DNA from: Gluconobacter kondonii
GTDB lineage: Bacteria; Pseudomonadota; Alphaproteobacteria; Acetobacterales; Acetobacteraceae
Direction: 5' to 3'
DNA: 60,468 bases
NCBI RefSeq assembly: GCF_002723995.1
Contig: NZ_BEWP01000010.1
Span: 1 to 60,468, forward strand
The stretch's first letter is position 1. Each line of letters opens with the position of its first letter. The notes beneath the pieces were generated by a model. The model was not told the DNA's origin. It searched no databases and was given only the letters and a program-made list of their open reading frames with translations. Shown here in pieces: positions 45,230 to 54,912 of this stretch. The position numbers were made by a program, and so were the translations under genes.

Positions 45230-45249
45230 CGCGCTGGAGTTGTCTTTGT

Positions 45250-46707
45250 ATGAGCTCTAACCGTCTTTGGCGCTGCTGCCTCGCTGCCGCTGTAACACTG
45301 CTTGCGAGTTCGTCCGCAGCTTACGCTGATAATGCGACCAACACCCAGAGCTCGCCTGCATCTGTGAAAATGACAAACCTGCAGCAGACTATCCCCGGTT
45401 TTCTGCAATCGCCCTATGGGGCCCCATCATTCGGTGCACCATATGGGACGACGCACGCCCTCGGAGACTGGGGCGGGATACAGCCTTGGCTTCAAAAGCA
45501 CGGCGTTTATGTCGCTCTTGCCCTGTACGAAGGGATTTCCGGAAATGTATCAGGAGGTCGCAAGAAAACTTACACCGTTGCAGGTCAGGTTGGCAGCACC
45601 GTCGATATCGACTTTCGCAAGCTTTTTGGAACCGGTCAGTGGTCAGATGATTTGTGGCTGCACACCCTCATCGTCAATGGGCACGGAACCAATCTCAGCC
45701 GCTCCTTTGGTGATAACGGCAATCAGGTTCAGCAGATCTACGGTGCGCGTGGAAACGTCGTTGCCCATCTCGTCTGGGCATATTTCGAGAAATCCTGGTT
45801 CAACCATAAAATCGACCTGGCCACCGGCTGGATCCCGACCGGGACGTTTTTCAACAATGCCCCTTGGGTGTGTAACTTCATGAACGTCTGGATGTGCGGA
45901 AACGTCACGCCGACGAAGTACCTCGTAGGCGGGCGGGACTGGCCTTCTGGCAATATCGGTGGGGTGCTGCGCCTGATGCCCAATCCTCATGTTTATGTCA
46001 TGGGAGGTGTCTTCGCCGTCTCGCCACATTCATATAACGGCGGTATCTCCGGCTGGTCCTAGGGACAATCCAATCTGGGCAAACTTTCAACGGAAGCTGA
46101 AATTGGCTGGATTCCTGAATTCGGACACGACAAGCTGATCGGTCACTACAAGGTTGGAGTGATGTACGACAACTCGCGCTACAACAACCTGTATGAGGAC
46201 ATCAACGGGCGGCCATGGGTTGTCACGGGTCTGCCCGCTCGCAAACAAAGCGGTCAGACGTCTGTATGGGTCATGGCAGACCAGATGCTGGTTCGACACG
46301 GCGATGGCCCATCCAACGGCCTCGTCTTCGGTGCTCAATACGCCTACGCAGACGGTAAAACCTCACAGATCAACCACCATATCGTCGCGGCGCTTATGGA
46401 TACAGGGCATCTGTGGGGCCGCCCGGAGGACGGTATCGGCATCGCTTTCCAGTGGGCCCATTTCTCCCGCAGTGCGGTTTTGTCCCAGCAGGCTGCTCTT
46501 GCCAACGGTTTGGCGCTGGTCGGTGCCAATTTCGGAACGCCATACGGCATTCAGGGCCATGAGACCATTTATGAAGCGTATTACACCTATCATGTCCGGA
46601 CCGGTGTCACCCTTCAGGGCGACTTCCAGTACGTCAACCATGTCGGTGGAACGACGGTTTTTAACGACGCTGCTGTACTGAGCAGTGCTTTGAATGTTGC
46701 CTTCTAG
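45250..46707 (+). pseudogene. OprB-type carbohydrate porin interrupted by an amber codon
   Basis: One continuous frame of 486 codons except for TAG at 46060-46062. The N-terminal part has a signal peptide (ending SSAAYA) and GDWGGIQPWLQKHGVYVALA, typical for OprB. After the stop it resumes GQSNLGKLSTEAEIGWIPEF, with YAYADGKTSQINHHI and a C-terminal Phe (ALNVAF) as expected for outer-membrane barrel assembly. A single CAG to TAG change would explain it. Unless suppressed, no functional porin is made. Position before the periplasmic dehydrogenase suggests it admitted its substrate. Confidence 0.88.
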
Positions 46708-46783
46708 GGAAGACGGGATGTTGAGGGTGTTAAAGCCTGCGTCACTGTCAGAACGGTATTTCAGAACTTGAGGATCTATCTCT

Positions 46784-47326
46784 ATGCGCTTCACAAAAAA
46801 GGGTCTCTCCCGCCGGCAGGTTCTCGCAACCTCGTTGACGCTTCCAGCTCTCGGCAGCCTTCCGGGCTTTGCGCGCGCAGCCGGTCTCGTCACCCTTTCG
46901 CAGTTTCATGACCTGTGTGGAACCCTGACAGGAAAGTCAGGACTCAATCTTGAAATTTCCAACAGGATCCTCACAGCCCTGACGGCCCTGGACAGCAGCT
47001 TCCCCCAGAAGGTCGGTAGCCTCATCAGCGCCATGAAGACCTATGGTCTGAAGGACATGTCCGATTTCAAGCAGTTTGCTGAGCAGAATGCGAATCAGGC
47101 TCCTGTTGCGATGAGCATCATTTCCGCATGGTATCTGGGCTATACGGGCACACCCCTCATGGACGCCACGCCCGCCGTGGGCCATCCTGTCGATGACGCA
47201 ACCTTCGTCACCTATGTGGGCGCCCTGATGTACGCGCCGACAGCCGACACAACCGTCATCCCAAGTTATTCCCGTGGTCACACCAATTACTGGGTGAACC
47301 CACCCGCCAGCCAGAGCGCTGGTTGA
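46784..47326 (+). CDS. Membrane-bound FAD dehydrogenase, small subunit (SldS/FdhS-like)
   Basis: A 180-residue Tat substrate: twin-arginine leader LSRRQVLATSLTLPALGSLP with cleavage near ARA. The mature domain belongs to the sugar/polyol dehydrogenase small-subunit family (TLSQFHDLCGTLTGKSGLN, SIISAWYLGYTGTP, SYSRGHTNYWV). It helps export and fold the large subunit, which lacks its own leader and travels with it through Tat. First of the small-large-cytochrome trio, 25 bp before the large-subunit gene. Confidence 0.88.
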   Translation: MRFTKKGLSRRQVLATSLTLPALGSLPGFARAAGLVTLSQFHDLCGTLTGKSGLNLEISNRILTALTALDSSFPQKVGSLISAMKTYGLKDMSDFKQFAEQNANQAPVAMSIISAWYLGYTGTPLMDATPAVGHPVDDATFVTYVGALMYAPTADTTVIPSYSRGHTNYWVNPPASQSAG

Positions 47327-47351
47327 TTGCTGATTTCAGGTAGGTAGAATC

Positions 47352-48944
47352 ATGACCACTCAATACGATGCAGACGTGATTGTCGTCGGCTCAGGCGCAG
47401 TTGGCAGCAACGCAGCCTATGAACTTCTCAAACAGGGCAAGTCTGTCATTGTCCTGGAATCCGGCAGGTGGATCCCGCGTTGGAAAATCGTTGAGAACTT
47501 TCGTTCGTCTCCGCGGAAAGGCAACCATAACGACCCCTACCCGAACCAACCCTGGGCGCCGACATCTTTCTCACCCGATTATATTGAGAACACAGGTAGC
47601 TTTAAATTCCTTCCCGGAATGCTCCGCCTGGTCGGTGGTACAACCTGGCACTGGGCAGCGGCCACCTGGCGCTTCCTGCCCAACGATATGAAGCTCAGGA
47701 CCCTTTATGGTGTCGGGCGCGACTGGCCTATTTCCTATGATGAACTGGAGCCTTATTACGGACGCGCCGAGTTCAATCTTGGTGTGGCCGGCAGCGACAC
47801 GCAGGATCAGTCCGGGCAGGGCGGAGCAGGCCAGTTTCCACACCGCTCCACACCGTATCCAGTGCCTCCCGAAGCGGAAACCTACTACTTCCAGCGCATT
47901 AAGGCCCGCCTGGCTCCGGAAGGGTTCAACTTCATCCATGAGCCCAACGCACGCACCAATCAGCCCTGGGATGGTCGCCCTGGCTGCTCAGGCAACAACA
48001 ACTGCATGCCCGTCTGTCCCATCGGGGCCATGTATTCCGGCGATGTCCATGCTAAGCACGTCGTAAAAATGGGCGGCAAAGTTATCGAGGACGCCACGGT
48101 CTATAAGCTCGAGAAGGGCTCGGACGGCAAAATTGTCGCAGCGCACTACAGAACGTCCGATCACAAAGACATCCGCCTGACTGCACGGTATTTCATCATC
48201 GCTGCAAACGGCCTGGAGACCCCAAAACTTTTGCTCATGTCTGATGTTGCCAACTCGTCCGACCAGGTCGGGCGCAACATTATGGACCATACTGGCATGG
48301 GGCTGCAGTTCCTGGCAGACGAACCGCTGTGGCCAGGTCGCGGGCAGGTTCAGCAAGGTGGCATCTTCAACTGGCGTGATGGTGAGTTTCGTCGTGAACA
48401 CTCTGCCATCAAACATGCCTTGACCAACACCGTGCCAAACAGAGCCATCACACAGCATCTTCTGTCCCAGGGTATCGTGGGACCTGAACTCGATGAAAAA
48501 ATCAAGGACTGGGCGGCACGTTGGGTGGATATCTCCTCGGTGTTCGAACTGCTTCCAAACCCTGAAAACCGCATTCAGCCCTCGGCGACCCGCAAGGACG
48601 CGCTGGGGATTCCGACCATGACCGTCCACTACAACACCGATGATTACATTGAGCGCGGAGCTGTCAAAGCCAAGGCAGATTACGCAAAGTTCGTTCAGAC
48701 GATGGGTGGTACAGTTATTAACGACAATACCGGCTGGCAGAACCGTGACCACATCATGGGAACCGTCATTATGGGTAATGATGCCAAGACCTCGGTGGTC
48801 GACAAGGACTGCCGGGCCTGGGACCATAGTAACCTGTTCATGGCGACAACTGGCGTCATCCCGGCTTGCGGTGTCGTCAACCCGACCTTGACAGGCGTAG
48901 CCTTCGCCATTCGCGCTGCCGATATTATCGCCAAGGAAGTCTGA
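47352..48944 (+). CDS. Membrane-bound FAD dehydrogenase, large catalytic subunit (SldL-like GMC oxidoreductase)
   Basis: A 530-residue GMC flavoenzyme: FAD motif VVGSGAVGSNAAYELLKQGK (residues 11-30), GGTTWHWAAATWRF near 95, and C212, C218, C222 in GCSGNNNCMPVCPIG, the three-cysteine [3Fe-4S] site of fructose/sorbitol dehydrogenases. GRNIMDH follows. The C-terminal GMC_oxred_C domain ends with NPTLTGVAFAIRAADIIA; its H/N pair lies in HIMGT and NPT. It oxidises a polyol or sugar on the periplasmic side and passes electrons to the cytochrome. Gene order S-L-C matches sorbitol or gluconate dehydrogenase rather than fructose dehydrogenase (S-C-L). Substrate is inferred. Confidence 0.9.
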   Translation: MTTQYDADVIVVGSGAVGSNAAYELLKQGKSVIVLESGRWIPRWKIVENFRSSPRKGNHNDPYPNQPWAPTSFSPDYIENTGSFKFLPGMLRLVGGTTWHWAAATWRFLPNDMKLRTLYGVGRDWPISYDELEPYYGRAEFNLGVAGSDTQDQSGQGGAGQFPHRSTPYPVPPEAETYYFQRIKARLAPEGFNFIHEPNARTNQPWDGRPGCSGNNNCMPVCPIGAMYSGDVHAKHVVKMGGKVIEDATVYKLEKGSDGKIVAAHYRTSDHKDIRLTARYFIIAANGLETPKLLLMSDVANSSDQVGRNIMDHTGMGLQFLADEPLWPGRGQVQQGGIFNWRDGEFRREHSAIKHALTNTVPNRAITQHLLSQGIVGPELDEKIKDWAARWVDISSVFELLPNPENRIQPSATRKDALGIPTMTVHYNTDDYIERGAVKAKADYAKFVQTMGGTVINDNTGWQNRDHIMGTVIMGNDAKTSVVDKDCRAWDHSNLFMATTGVIPACGVVNPTLTGVAFAIRAADIIAKEV

Positions 48945-48947
48945 GTC

Positions 48948-50357
48948 ATGACACGTTCTCTCATCGCTGGTCTTGGCCTTCTCACCCTTGCCGCCATCCC
49001 GCATTTCGCGATGGCTCAGGATGGCACTGACGATTTCATTAAAAAGGGAGCTTACATTGCCCGCGCGGCAGATTGTATGGCCTGCCACACCAATCCGGGT
49101 GGCAAAGATTATGGTGGCGGTTACGTCATTTCTTCACCGCTGGGGGACATCATTGCCTCCAACATCTCGCCTTCAAAAACCTACGGTATTGGCAACTGGA
49201 CCGAAGGCCAGTTTGCTCAAGCCGTTCGTGAAGGCGTCGCCCCTGAAGGTAATCTTTACCCGGCGATGCCCTATACCTCATATTCCGGTATCAGTGATGC
49301 TGACATTCACGCGTTATATGTGTATTTTATGCAAGGTACCGCGCCTGTCGATGAGGCCCCGGTCAAGAAAACGAACCTTCCCTTTCCATTTTCCCAGCGC
49401 TGGTTGATGGCGGGATGGAACGTGCTGTATGCGAGCGGAAAGCCCATGCCCGCCGCAACCACACAAGAGGGGGGCGCCAAGCGCGGTGAGTATCTGGTCA
49501 ACGTGTTGGCTCATTGTTCGACTTGTCACACACCGCGTAACATTGCCATGTCTGAAGACCAGAGCCGCTTTCTCGGCGGTGCGGACCTCGGGGGGTGGCA
49601 CGCACCAAATATCACCTCGGATCCTGTCAGTGGCATTGGCGGATGGAGTGACGAAGACATCAAGTCCTATCTGCGTGACGGCAGTGCTCATGGCAAAAGC
49701 CAGGCGGCAGGAGGCATGGCAGAAGCGGTCGAACACAGTCTGCGTCACCTCACTGATTCTGACCTGACCTCGATTGTCGAGTACCTGCGTACCGTCAAGC
49801 CTGTTCGGGACCCGAACCAGAAAGCTCCGGGCTTCAGCTTCAGCACGCCAAAGCTCGCAGACCTCGCAAAGCTTGACGCACCGATCGACCGCAGCCCTGA
49901 TGCGATGACACTGGGAACAAGCACCAATGGTGCGGAATTGTACACCGGTGCGTGCGCCTCGTGCCATCAGTTGAACGGGCAGGGGACACATGACCAGTTC
50001 TATCCTTCACTGACCTCGAACACCATTGTCGGTGGTCCAACGTCTCAGAACCTGGTTATGGCCATCCTCAAAGGCGTGGACCGTGCCACCAACAACGGAA
50101 CCGTTGCGATGCCAGCCTTCGAAGGCCAGTTGAACAACGAGCAGGTTGCCGCTGTTGCAAACTATGTTCTCTCCAGATTTGGGAATGACGCCTTGCATGT
50201 CAGCGCTAGCGATGTCGAACTGCTCAAACGTGGCGGCCCCAAGCCCTTTATAGCACGCTACGCTCATAGCATGAGTGTTGCAGGAATAGCTGCTGCAGGA
50301 TTGTTTGTTTTGATTATCATTTTTCTTCTAGCTCGCCGCAAAGTGGCAACGCGCTAA
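48948..50357 (+). CDS. Triheme cytochrome c subunit of the membrane dehydrogenase (SldC-like)
   Basis: A 469-residue exported cytochrome with signal peptide (GLLTLAAIPHFAMA). Three CxxCH heme sites: C43-H47, C190-H194 and C336-H340. A single C-terminal helix (SVAGIAAAGLFVLIIIFLL, then ARRK) anchors it in the membrane. It carries electrons from the FAD subunit to ubiquinone. Starts 3 bp after the large-subunit stop, closing the operon. A degraded IS3 element begins about 110 bp downstream. Confidence 0.92.
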   Translation: MTRSLIAGLGLLTLAAIPHFAMAQDGTDDFIKKGAYIARAADCMACHTNPGGKDYGGGYVISSPLGDIIASNISPSKTYGIGNWTEGQFAQAVREGVAPEGNLYPAMPYTSYSGISDADIHALYVYFMQGTAPVDEAPVKKTNLPFPFSQRWLMAGWNVLYASGKPMPAATTQEGGAKRGEYLVNVLAHCSTCHTPRNIAMSEDQSRFLGGADLGGWHAPNITSDPVSGIGGWSDEDIKSYLRDGSAHGKSQAAGGMAEAVEHSLRHLTDSDLTSIVEYLRTVKPVRDPNQKAPGFSFSTPKLADLAKLDAPIDRSPDAMTLGTSTNGAELYTGACASCHQLNGQGTHDQFYPSLTSNTIVGGPTSQNLVMAILKGVDRATNNGTVAMPAFEGQLNNEQVAAVANYVLSRFGNDALHVSASDVELLKRGGPKPFIARYAHSMSVAGIAAAGLFVLIIIFLLARRKVATR

Positions 50358-50469
50358 GGGACGAAGCTGGAGGGACCGAAGAACCGTTGGGTTGATGTGT
50401 CTTGTTTCTGATTCGCGGCTTTGGACGTTCTGATTGACGGTTCTTTTTGACGTACCCCGTTTTTTATGG

Positions 50470-50880
50470 CTTTGGGTTGATGGGATGACAAGTATCTCGT
50501 GGGCGTGCCCCCGAGATACTTGTCTGGCAACCTGATCCGGTGTTCTGCCACCCAGTTGGAAATGGGGGCGCACCGTATTGTAGTCTTTCCCGCCAGTCAG
50601 CCAGAGCCTGTCGGGCATGGCTGAGAGACGTGAACAGCGTCTCGTTGTGGCATTCATCCTTCAACCGGCCGTTGAAACTTTCGACAAAACTGCTCTGTTG
50701 CGGTGTCCCGGGGGCGATATAATGCCATTCAACCTTCATCTCATCCGCCCATTTCAGGATGGCATGGGATGTGAACTCCGTACCGTTGTCACTGACAATC
50801 ATGAGGGTTTGCCATATCTTTCCACCAGGGCCGTCAGTTCCCGCGCCACACGTCCACCTGATAATGATACCGAAGGCTGT
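50470..50880 (-). pseudogene. IS3-family OrfB fragment
   Basis: C-terminal integrase core in several frames: [17 protein letters not shown], then after a one-base loss [39 protein letters not shown] (the Glu), then a frame change to [20 protein letters not shown]. At least two frameshifts; the N-terminal half is absent and the right side abuts an IS630 fragment. Confidence 0.82.
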
Positions 50881-50911
50881 TCTGATTCAGTCCTTGGACG
50901 GAGGGTCGGGT

Positions 50912-51293
50912 ATGGCTAGAGCGATTGCTTTACGGACGGATTATACGGCTGATGCGCTTCGGTGGCTGGCCGCTCGTACACGGGATGCGAATGTTGCAAG
51001 GCGCCTTTTGTCTCTGGCTGCGGTGCGTGAGGGTAGCAGTCGAGGCGAAGCGGCGCGGATCGGTGGCATGGACCGGCAAACCCTGCGGGACTGGGTGCTC
51101 CGGTTCAATGCTGCAGGCCCAGCCGGCCTGCGGTATCAATGGTGCAATGCCTCTGTCTGCCGCCTGACGGCGGACCAGCAGGCGGAGCTCTCGGCATTGA
51201 TCGTCGCCGGACCTGATCGTAACCGAGGCTGTGTGGTCCGTTGGCGCAGTATTGATCTGAAGCGGGTGATTGAGAAGCGTTTCGGTGTTTCAT
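50912..51293 (+). pseudogene. IS630-family transposase N-terminal fragment
   Basis: From ATG 50912: ALRTDYTADALRWLAARTRD, then the helix-turn-helix SSRGEAARIGGMDRQTLRDW, and DLKRVIEKRFGVSYH. The catalytic domain is missing; the frame runs into IS110 DNA at 51294. Confidence 0.82.
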
Positions 51294-51370
51294 ATCACAA
51301 TCGCCAACGCTATCCTCAAAACTGGAGTGCCATGGCGCATTAGCTCCGCCGCTTAAACACAGTTGCTAGA
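51294..51370 (+). mobile_element. Terminal fragment of an IS110 element
   Basis: The DNA matches the reverse complement of 53744-53820, the 3' end of the second IS110 transposase. It covers codons ITIANAILKTGVPW, the stop and 30 bp up to the terminus CAGTTGCTAG. It truncates the IS630 gene. Confidence 0.82.
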
Positions 51371-51570
51371 GACTGAATCAGCAAACGGTCTGATCGACTT
51401 CCGCAGAACTTCAGCAGATATCCTCGCTCATATTGCAGCCGCTTTGTTCCACGCGCTCATCCGCCGGGATAGAGTCTTCGGCACGATGGCTCCCATTCAG
51501 GCGATACGGTCAAACATAGATGAATAAATTCAAATAATTTTATCTGGACGCTGTCCACATGGTGAATGAA
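51371..51570. other. Short interval without a supported gene
   Basis: A plus-strand frame reads ILAHIAAALFHALIRRDRVF and may be a gene end cut by the IS fragment, but no family is recognised. Confidence 0.35.
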
Positions 51571-52182
51571 CTATTTCAATAGTTCCTCTTCACGAGGCTC
51601 TTTTGAAATACTTTTCATAATGAGCCTCGTAAGGCGCTGCGCGAATTCAGCATCAAGTTTGCCTCCCAGAAGAAGGTGATACCAAAATGCACCATGAAAC
51701 GCGGCGACCGCCATTTCCACATCGGCATCTTCCAGGATTTCTCCGTTTGCAATGCCGTCACGAAAAATGGTGGCGACGATTTCCGCTCTTGGCTCAACAA
51801 AACCGGCCCGGAAACTCTTTAGAAATTCGGGATCGTCCTGCGCGGACGCAATCAGGTTCCTGATCGCAGGTCCATCCTGCTGCAAGTTCCTGAACACGTT
51901 GACCAGAAAATGCAGCAACCGCTTCTCGGCGCGGCCGTCCGATAGAACGTCCGCATCACCAGCGCTTTCCAGGAACGCGGCCAGAACGAGTTCAGCCTTA
52001 CTCGGCCATCGGCGATAGAGCGTCTGCCTGCCAACACCAGCCTCTGTTGCAATCATCTGGATGCTGACACCGCAATATCCGTGTTGCAGGACGAGCTGCC
52101 GGGCTGCCGCCAACAGGCTTGGCCCAACTTTATTATCGCGCGGGCGCCCCGGAGAGCGAGTAGAGGTTGTCATTTTCGTCAT
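51571..52182 (-). CDS. TetR-family regulator of the adjacent MFS pump
   Basis: A 203-residue repressor: RSPGRPRDNKVGPSLLAAAR, helix-turn-helix VSIQMIATEAGVGRQTLYRR (39-58), ligand domain with FHGAFWYHLLLGG. Divergent from the MFS gene over a 72-bp gap containing repeated GGTCTCGTAT boxes, so it probably represses both genes until an exported compound binds. Confidence 0.88.
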   Translation of the reverse strand: MTKMTTSTRSPGRPRDNKVGPSLLAAARQLVLQHGYCGVSIQMIATEAGVGRQTLYRRWPSKAELVLAAFLESAGDADVLSDGRAEKRLLHFLVNVFRNLQQDGPAIRNLIASAQDDPEFLKSFRAGFVEPRAEIVATIFRDGIANGEILEDADVEMAVAAFHGAFWYHLLLGGKLDAEFAQRLTRLIMKSISKEPREEELLK

Positions 52183-52193
52183 TGCGGTACGCC

Positions 52194-52228
52194 GGTCTCG
52201 TATATATTATGATACCTTGGTCTCGTAT
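52194..52228. promoter_or_regulatory. Putative TetR operator with direct repeats
   Basis: GGTCTCGTAT occurs at 52194-52203 and 52219-52228. Between them GATACC (52211-52216) makes each an imperfect inverted repeat. Located between the tetR and MFS starts. Confidence 0.5.
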
Positions 52229-52254
52229 TTAGATTGCCCAAACAGGAAATGTCC

Positions 52255-53373
52255 ATGTTAAAGCGAAGGGGCGTCTTTGCTCTGCTCTGTGTCGCATGTC
52301 TGACGATCATGGTCGGCTGCGTTATCGTACCTGGCCTGCCCGGCATCGCGACGGCTCTCGGTCTCTCCCAGGAAGCAAGCTGGCTGGTCACCGTGCCCTC
52401 ACTCGGCGTAGTGATCTTTGGCCCCTTTGCCGGCCACCTGATTACACGCCTTGGCTCTCGCCAGGCCTTGCGTATTGGCCTCGCTTTGTACGGAGCGCTC
52501 GGGCTGGCATGTATATGGCTGAGCAACGCAGTATTGATCTTTTCTGACCGGCTTTTGCTCGGGGGAGCAACAGCGATCGTGATGGCTTCGGGCACAGGGC
52601 TTTTATCCGATTTTTTTGAGGGACACGCGCGGCTCAAGATGATCGCACTCCAGGGCATGGCCATTGAACTGGGAGGCGTTATCTTCCTGTCTCTGGGAGG
52701 ACTCCTCGCCAGTATGGGATGGCAATGGCCGTTTTCGCTCTATCTGATGAGTTGGGTCTTTCTCGTCCTCGTCGAACTGTTCGTACCGTATCCGCCAGTC
52801 AAACCCGTTGCGTCACCCCAAACAGAAGCAGATCGAGGTTCTGTTCTGGGCAAACTGGCGCGAATATATATAGCCGCTCTCCTCTCCATGACCGTGTTCT
52901 TCACAGCGATCATCTCCTTGCCCAGACGGCTGGAAGGCATTCACTTCTCCGAGGCGCAAACAGGGTATTTTCTGTCATTCGTCTCTCTTGTCGCTGTAGG
53001 AGCAGCGTGGTTTCTCCCAAAAATCTGTCGGCGTATCGGGGAGCAAAACACTTTGCGGGCGGGCTTTCTGGCCTATGCAGCCGCCCATGCACTTTTTGCT
53101 TCCATGATGACGGCAGTCCCGATGATTGGCGCTGCAATCATGCTCGGGACCGGTTTCGGACTGACAGTTCCCCTCGTCAATCACCTGACGATCGAACGCA
53201 CCCACTCTGTCGAACGCGGCTCAGCACTTGCCTACCTGTCTGTTGCCATTTTTATGGGGCAATTCCTGTCATCGTTTTTGGAATATCTCCCTGGCAATAT
53301 AAGTTCTGCCTTCATAGCCGCCATTATTCTGGCTTTGGGCGGCGTTGCTGTCTCTGGTCGGCCATCGTTGTAA
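52255..53373 (+). CDS. MFS transporter
   Basis: A 372-residue membrane protein with about 12 hydrophobic helices: FALLCVACLTIMVGCVIVPG, motif A-like region GHLITRLGSRQALRIG, and LGTGFGLTVPLVNHLTIERT. Likely a drug or metabolite exporter regulated by the divergent TetR. ATG 52255 has AGGAA 7 bases upstream; ATG 52249 and TTG 52234 are less well placed. Confidence 0.87.
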   Translation: MLKRRGVFALLCVACLTIMVGCVIVPGLPGIATALGLSQEASWLVTVPSLGVVIFGPFAGHLITRLGSRQALRIGLALYGALGLACIWLSNAVLIFSDRLLLGGATAIVMASGTGLLSDFFEGHARLKMIALQGMAIELGGVIFLSLGGLLASMGWQWPFSLYLMSWVFLVLVELFVPYPPVKPVASPQTEADRGSVLGKLARIYIAALLSMTVFFTAIISLPRRLEGIHFSEAQTGYFLSFVSLVAVGAAWFLPKICRRIGEQNTLRAGFLAYAAAHALFASMMTAVPMIGAAIMLGTGFGLTVPLVNHLTIERTHSVERGSALAYLSVAIFMGQFLSSFLEYLPGNISSAFIAAIILALGGVAVSGRPSL

Positions 53374-53411
53374 GAAACTGACCAACCTGCGGCGTTTTGC
53401 GACACCATCAA

Positions 53412-53743
53412 CTATCCGTCGATCGGGTCTTCGTTCTCTTCAGATCCCAATGATCTGCGATACACCCCATTCAAACCCCTGCGCAGCAGCTCCTGCTGCT
53501 CAGCCGACCCGTCGACGGGCAGAAGGGTGCGCCTGGCAATCATCCAGCGACCTTTGTGCCGTTCAAGCTCCCAACGGTTCACGACCACGCGGTGAATGCG
53601 GTATCCCGTCGAGGCCCCATGATTTGGCAGTTCGCGTCGATGACCTTCATGGTCAAGATGAATAATCATGAGGTAGGATGTGACAATCGCGACGTCACCC
53701 CGCAGATCGATAAGCGGCAGACCAGTAAAATGGGCAAGGCCGC
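53412..53743 (-). pseudogene. SnoaL/NTF2-like gene truncated at its 5' end by IS110
   Basis: The frame carries HFTGLPLIDLRGDVAIVTSY, LDHEGHRRELPNHGAS and RWELERHKGRWMIARRTLLP, matching the central and C-terminal part of SnoaL-like proteins. The usual first 40 to 50 residues and start codon are gone; IS110 DNA begins at 53744. Not expected to be functional. Confidence 0.75.
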
Positions 53744-54850
53744 CTAGCAACTGTGTTTAAGCGGCGGAGCTAATGCGCCATGGCACTCCAGTTTTGAGGA
53801 TAGCGTTGGCGATTGTGATGAGGCGCCGTGCGATAGCGACGATCACTAGTTTATGTGGTTTACCCCGCTCTTTCATGCGCTTGGCAACAGCTTTCAGAAC
53901 TGGATTATGGCAGGCAGCTGCCAATCCTGCCTGGAACAGCACGTGGCGGAGAGATCTTCTTCCCCCTGAAATGACCCGTTTCCCACGCATCGCGCCACTA
54001 TCATGAGCCATTGGCGCAAGTCCGGTCATGGCAGCGGCTTCTGTCGCTGTCATGGGGCCGAGCTTTGGCATTTCTGCGAGAAGCATGGCGACTGATACCG
54101 GGCCCATACCAGGAATGAAACGGAGAGGCTCTGCTATGGCGGAGAGTTCTTCTGCCTTTGCGATAACGCTTTTCAATCCGTTGTTCAAGCTCGCTGATCT
54201 GGCTTTCGAGAAATGCTTTGAGACTGCTGTCCATCTCCTCCAGTTCAGCGCTCACACCTTGCTTGCGGCGCGCCGAAATCTGGGCAGAAAGCCGTTTACG
54301 TGCCTCCACCATCTGAGCTCTGCGCACCGTCAGTGCCCGCAGAAACTGGAGCTTCTCATCCGGCAGTGTTCGTCCTGCTTCTGGACGAAAAGCCATAAAG
54401 CGCGCAATCAATTCCGCATCGATCTGATCGGTTTTCGCGCGTTTCCCCATGGCGAGTGCGAAAGCTTTGATCTGTGCTGGAGGCAACTGGACGGCATTGA
54501 GTCCCATACTGATGAGAACACGCCAGAGTGCCCATTCCTGTCCACCGGTGGCTTCAAATCCAACCGTGAGACCGTCCGGCATACTCTGAAGAGTTTCCAG
54601 TAATCTGGCATGGCCATCAGGTGAATTCTGAAAACGAAATCTCTGCTTTTCTGGCAGGCAAAAGCCATCAAGCCAGTCTCGAGACACATCTACTCCAATG
54701 ACCGTTTCCGAAGACATATCACTCTCTCTCTTTCTTATGTTCGCGGTCCCGGAACCGGGCCGCCGTCAACTGTTCGAGACGGTGAAGAGAGGCGAGATCA
54801 GCCTGCTAGAAAACGTGGTCAGGCTACCAGGTGTTAAGCGCTGTATCTCA
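53744..54850 (-). mobile_element. IS110-family element, second type, inactivated
   Basis: The 3' terminus CTAGCAACTG begins at 53744 and is shared with the fragment at 51361-51370. The other end is not certain; it is placed before the palindrome at 54851. Non-coding DNA at 54718-54850 contains the hairpin CGGTCCCGG-AA-CCGGGCCG (54745-54763), where a bridge RNA would be encoded. Confidence 0.7.
53757..54717 (-). pseudogene. IS110-family transposase with a frameshift
   Basis: From ATG 54717: VIGVDVSRDWLDGFCLPEKQ (DEDD Asp), FEATGGQEW, KRAKTDQIDAELIARF and the coiled ISELEQRIEK. One extra base near 54168 then shifts the frame. The second frame continues VIAKAEELSAIAEPLRFIPG, then GMGPVSVAMLLAEMP, to AILKTGVPWRISSAA. 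Together they make a full-length family member, so a single indel broke it. Confidence 0.87.
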
Positions 54851-54886
54851 CCTCATGAACGACCCTGGCCAGGGTCGTTCATGAGG
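54851..54886. repeat. 36-bp perfect palindrome between two insertion sequences
   Basis: CCTCATGAACGACCCTGG (54851-54868) is followed at once by its exact reverse complement (54869-54886). There is no loop. It could be a strong terminator-like hairpin, a cruciform, an IS insertion hot spot or a regulator site. Confidence 0.7.
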
Positions 54887-54912
54887 CCATCATAACAGGC
54901 TGGAAACACATA

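Noticed and set aside
47988-49088. 366-codon minus-strand frame opposite the dehydrogenase genes
   Set aside because: Spans the junction of two conserved plus-strand genes; no family match.
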